From: Clostridia bacterium
GTDB taxonomy: Bacteria > Bacillota > Clostridia > Christensenellales > Borkfalkiaceae
NCBI GenBank assembly: GCA_900767195.1
Contig: CAAFYG010000121.1
Location: 1-36,004, forward strand
DNA length: 36,004 nucleotides
Direction of reading: 5' to 3'
This document shows, piece after piece, positions 35,133 to 36,004 of this stretch (within the stretch, counting starts at the first letter, position 1; every line of letters begins with the position of its first letter). The position numbers and the translations under genes are program-made. The notes under the pieces were generated by a model. It did no database searches. It saw only the letters and a list, made by a program, of their open reading frames with translations, and was not told the origin of the DNA.

Positions 35133-35642
35133 GTGAAATACGCACCTAAAAAGGTATTTATTTTAGAAAACGGAAAATATAAAGAAATCACATATAGCGA
35201 ACTTCAAAAACTCGAGCAGTCGGACAAGTCTTACGCAGAGAAATTCTTTCTGCCTTTATACGGAATGTTGATGGAAGTAACGGCAGAAACGTACAAAGCG
35301 TATTACAAAGATAAACGACGACAAAAGTACATAGACGAGCGTTCTCTGTTAAACGGCGACGTCTCCTACGACGCTTTGGACACGGACGAAACTCTCGGCG
35401 CGGAAGTTTTTGCGGATACAAAGACGGACGTGGAAGCAACGGTCATAAACAAAATGACTGTGGCGGAACTAAGAAAAGCGTTTCTTCTGCTTTCGCCCGA
35501 CGAAAAGAAGTTGCTTATCGAGCATTTCTTCGACGAAAAATCGCAAGTAGAGTTGAGTAAACAGTACGGCGTGAATCAGTCGAGTATAAGCAGAAAAATC
35601 AATCGCATAATAGCTAAATTAAAAAAATTTTTAGAAAATTAA
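35133..35642 (+). CDS. Sigma-region-4-like DNA-binding protein of a mobile element
   Basis: 169 aa, GTG start with AGGAGGA at 35119-35125. The N-terminal half is charged and helical (YKDKRRQKYIDERSLLNGD). The C-terminal 60 residues form a sigma-70 region 4-type helix-turn-helix: LLSPDEKKLLIEHFFDEKSQ, then VELSKQYGVNQSSISRKINR and IIAKLKKFL. Region 2 of true sigma factors is not recognised, so it is a sigma-like regulator rather than a full sigma factor. Such proteins commonly stand next to recombinase or conjugation genes in Firmicutes elements. Expression appears limited by the hairpin over its ribosome binding site, and a terminator follows the gene. Confidence 0.85.
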   Translation: MKYAPKKVFILENGKYKEITYSELQKLEQSDKSYAEKFFLPLYGMLMEVTAETYKAYYKDKRRQKYIDERSLLNGDVSYDALDTDETLGAEVFADTKTDVEATVINKMTVAELRKAFLLLSPDEKKLLIEHFFDEKSQVELSKQYGVNQSSISRKINRIIAKLKKFLEN

Positions 35643-35658
35643 AAATTTAAGCGCATAG

Positions 35659-35703
35659 GCCTCTCATTTTTTCGGCATGAAAAGTGAGAGGCTTATTTTG
35701 TTT
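35659..35703 (+). terminator. Rho-independent terminator after the sigma-like gene
   Basis: GCCTCTCATTTT (35659-35670) pairs with AAAAGTGAGAGGC (35680-35692, one bulged G), loop about nine bases, then TTATTTTGTTT. It is correctly placed 17 bases after the stop. Confidence 0.85.
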
Positions 35704-35940
35704 CTCGGAAACAGTTGAATAAATTACGCGTCTTTTACATTCTCTCTGCCGTCCGCGCGAACCGCGGGCAAGCCAAAGAAACGAGAAAGAAAAATTCGAA
35801 CGATTCGGCGCAACCGAGTCGGCGGCGAAAACAAGCAGAGAACTTAAAGATACTTACGTCCAGTCTCAGGTCGAGCGTTGAAGCGAAAGAAATTTCGTGA
35901 GCCGTCGCAACCAAAGAGGGCGTCCCGACGAGAACCGTGG
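35704..35940. other. Purine-rich intergenic region before the last, partial gene; no convincing gene
   Basis: A TTG-initiated frame at 35715-35900 is Arg/Lys/Ser-rich and lacks a ribosome binding site, so it is not called. No clear promoter, tRNA or known RNA motif is seen. The sequence is more GC-rich than the leader regions of the sugar genes, in keeping with mobile-element DNA. Confidence 0.3.
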
Positions 35941-35955
35941 GGAGGTGGAATTCCT

Positions 35956-36004
35956 ATGAGGGTTAAAGGCATAACCGAAAGACGACGTACCCCGCGCTTG
36001 GGGA
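35956..36004 (+). CDS. Start of an unidentified gene (3' truncated by window edge)
   Basis: The ATG at 35956 has a very strong GGAGGTGG (35941-35948) seven bases upstream, and the frame stays open for the 16 codons visible (MRVKGITERRRTPRLG). That is too short to identify. In Firmicutes elements a sigma-like gene is often followed by a recombinase or mobilisation gene, which is only a guess here. Confidence 0.45.
   Translation, partial: MRVKGITERRRTPRLG

Noticed and set aside
35715..35900. 61-codon Arg/Lys-rich reading frame after the sigma-like gene
   Set aside because: TTG start, no ribosome binding site, low-complexity composition, directly after a terminator.
1..36004. CRISPR arrays, tRNA or rRNA genes, transposase genes, known riboswitches
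   Set aside because: No regular spaced repeats, cloverleaf-like sequence, transposase motifs or riboswitch cores were recognised on reading both strands.

Overview
The window looks like a low-to-medium GC member of the Bacillota, most likely a gut Clostridia lineage. The signs are strong AGGAGG-type ribosome binding sites, TTGACA/TATAAT-type promoters, lipobox lipoproteins, InlB-type surface repeats, rho-independent terminators and a Firmicutes-style conjugative element. I cannot name a genus from the sequence.

Layout. (1) Bases 1-4477 are the end of a conjugation/mobilisation module on the + strand: the C-terminal part of a MobP-type relaxase with Sel1 repeats (cut by the window edge), a DUF3991/Toprim protein, a VirD4/TraG-type coupling protein and a small winged-helix protein, all tightly packed or overlapping. 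(2) Bases 4478-5238 hold no convincing gene but carry hairpins, short repeats and a strong promoter. (3) Bases 5239-31259 form one long, tightly spaced + strand gene cluster for glycan capture and breakdown. It starts with an ABC sugar importer (binding lipoprotein and two permeases, no ATPase) and continues with a block of exported proteins: a 1066-aa Ig-like protein, a DUF4838 lipoprotein, an InlB-repeat protein with a C-terminal membrane anchor, a second InlB-repeat protein, a 46-aa peptide and a 392-aa lipoprotein. Next come cytoplasmic enzymes: GH35 beta-galactosidase, GH36 alpha-galactosidase, GH20 hexosaminidase, GH123-like beta-N-acetylgalactosaminidase, GH13 alpha-glucosidase, an unassigned large protein and an SGNH/GDSL esterase. 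(4) An AraC-family regulator lies convergent to the cluster at 31261-32118. Divergent from it is a second + unit: a putative TIM-barrel glycosidase and a DMT/EamA-type transporter, ending at strong hairpins near 34.8 kb. (5) Bases 34850-36004 return to mobile-element-like content: a sigma-region-4-like protein whose ribosome binding site is buried in a long hairpin, a terminator, and the first codons of another gene.

How it fits together. The importer would bring oligosaccharides into the cell, using an ATPase encoded elsewhere. The exported proteins would bind or trim glycans at the surface, and the signal-less hydrolases would take the sugars apart inside. The mix of beta-GalNAc/beta-HexNAc, alpha-Gal, beta-Gal and alpha-Glc activities suggests host-type glycans; the set matches the linkages of globo-series glycans, but this is a hypothesis. 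The two + strand units carry almost the same upstream sequence: 40 of 44 bases match, including two TTTCG half-sites 21 bp apart just before the -35 box. This is the arrangement expected for AraC-family control, so the AraC protein between them is the obvious candidate regulator. Its own gene has a near-perfect promoter placed so close to the ATG that the mRNA is probably leaderless.

The whole catabolic cluster sits between pieces of a mobile element, so it may be mobile cargo. Element ends and attachment sites were not found in the window.
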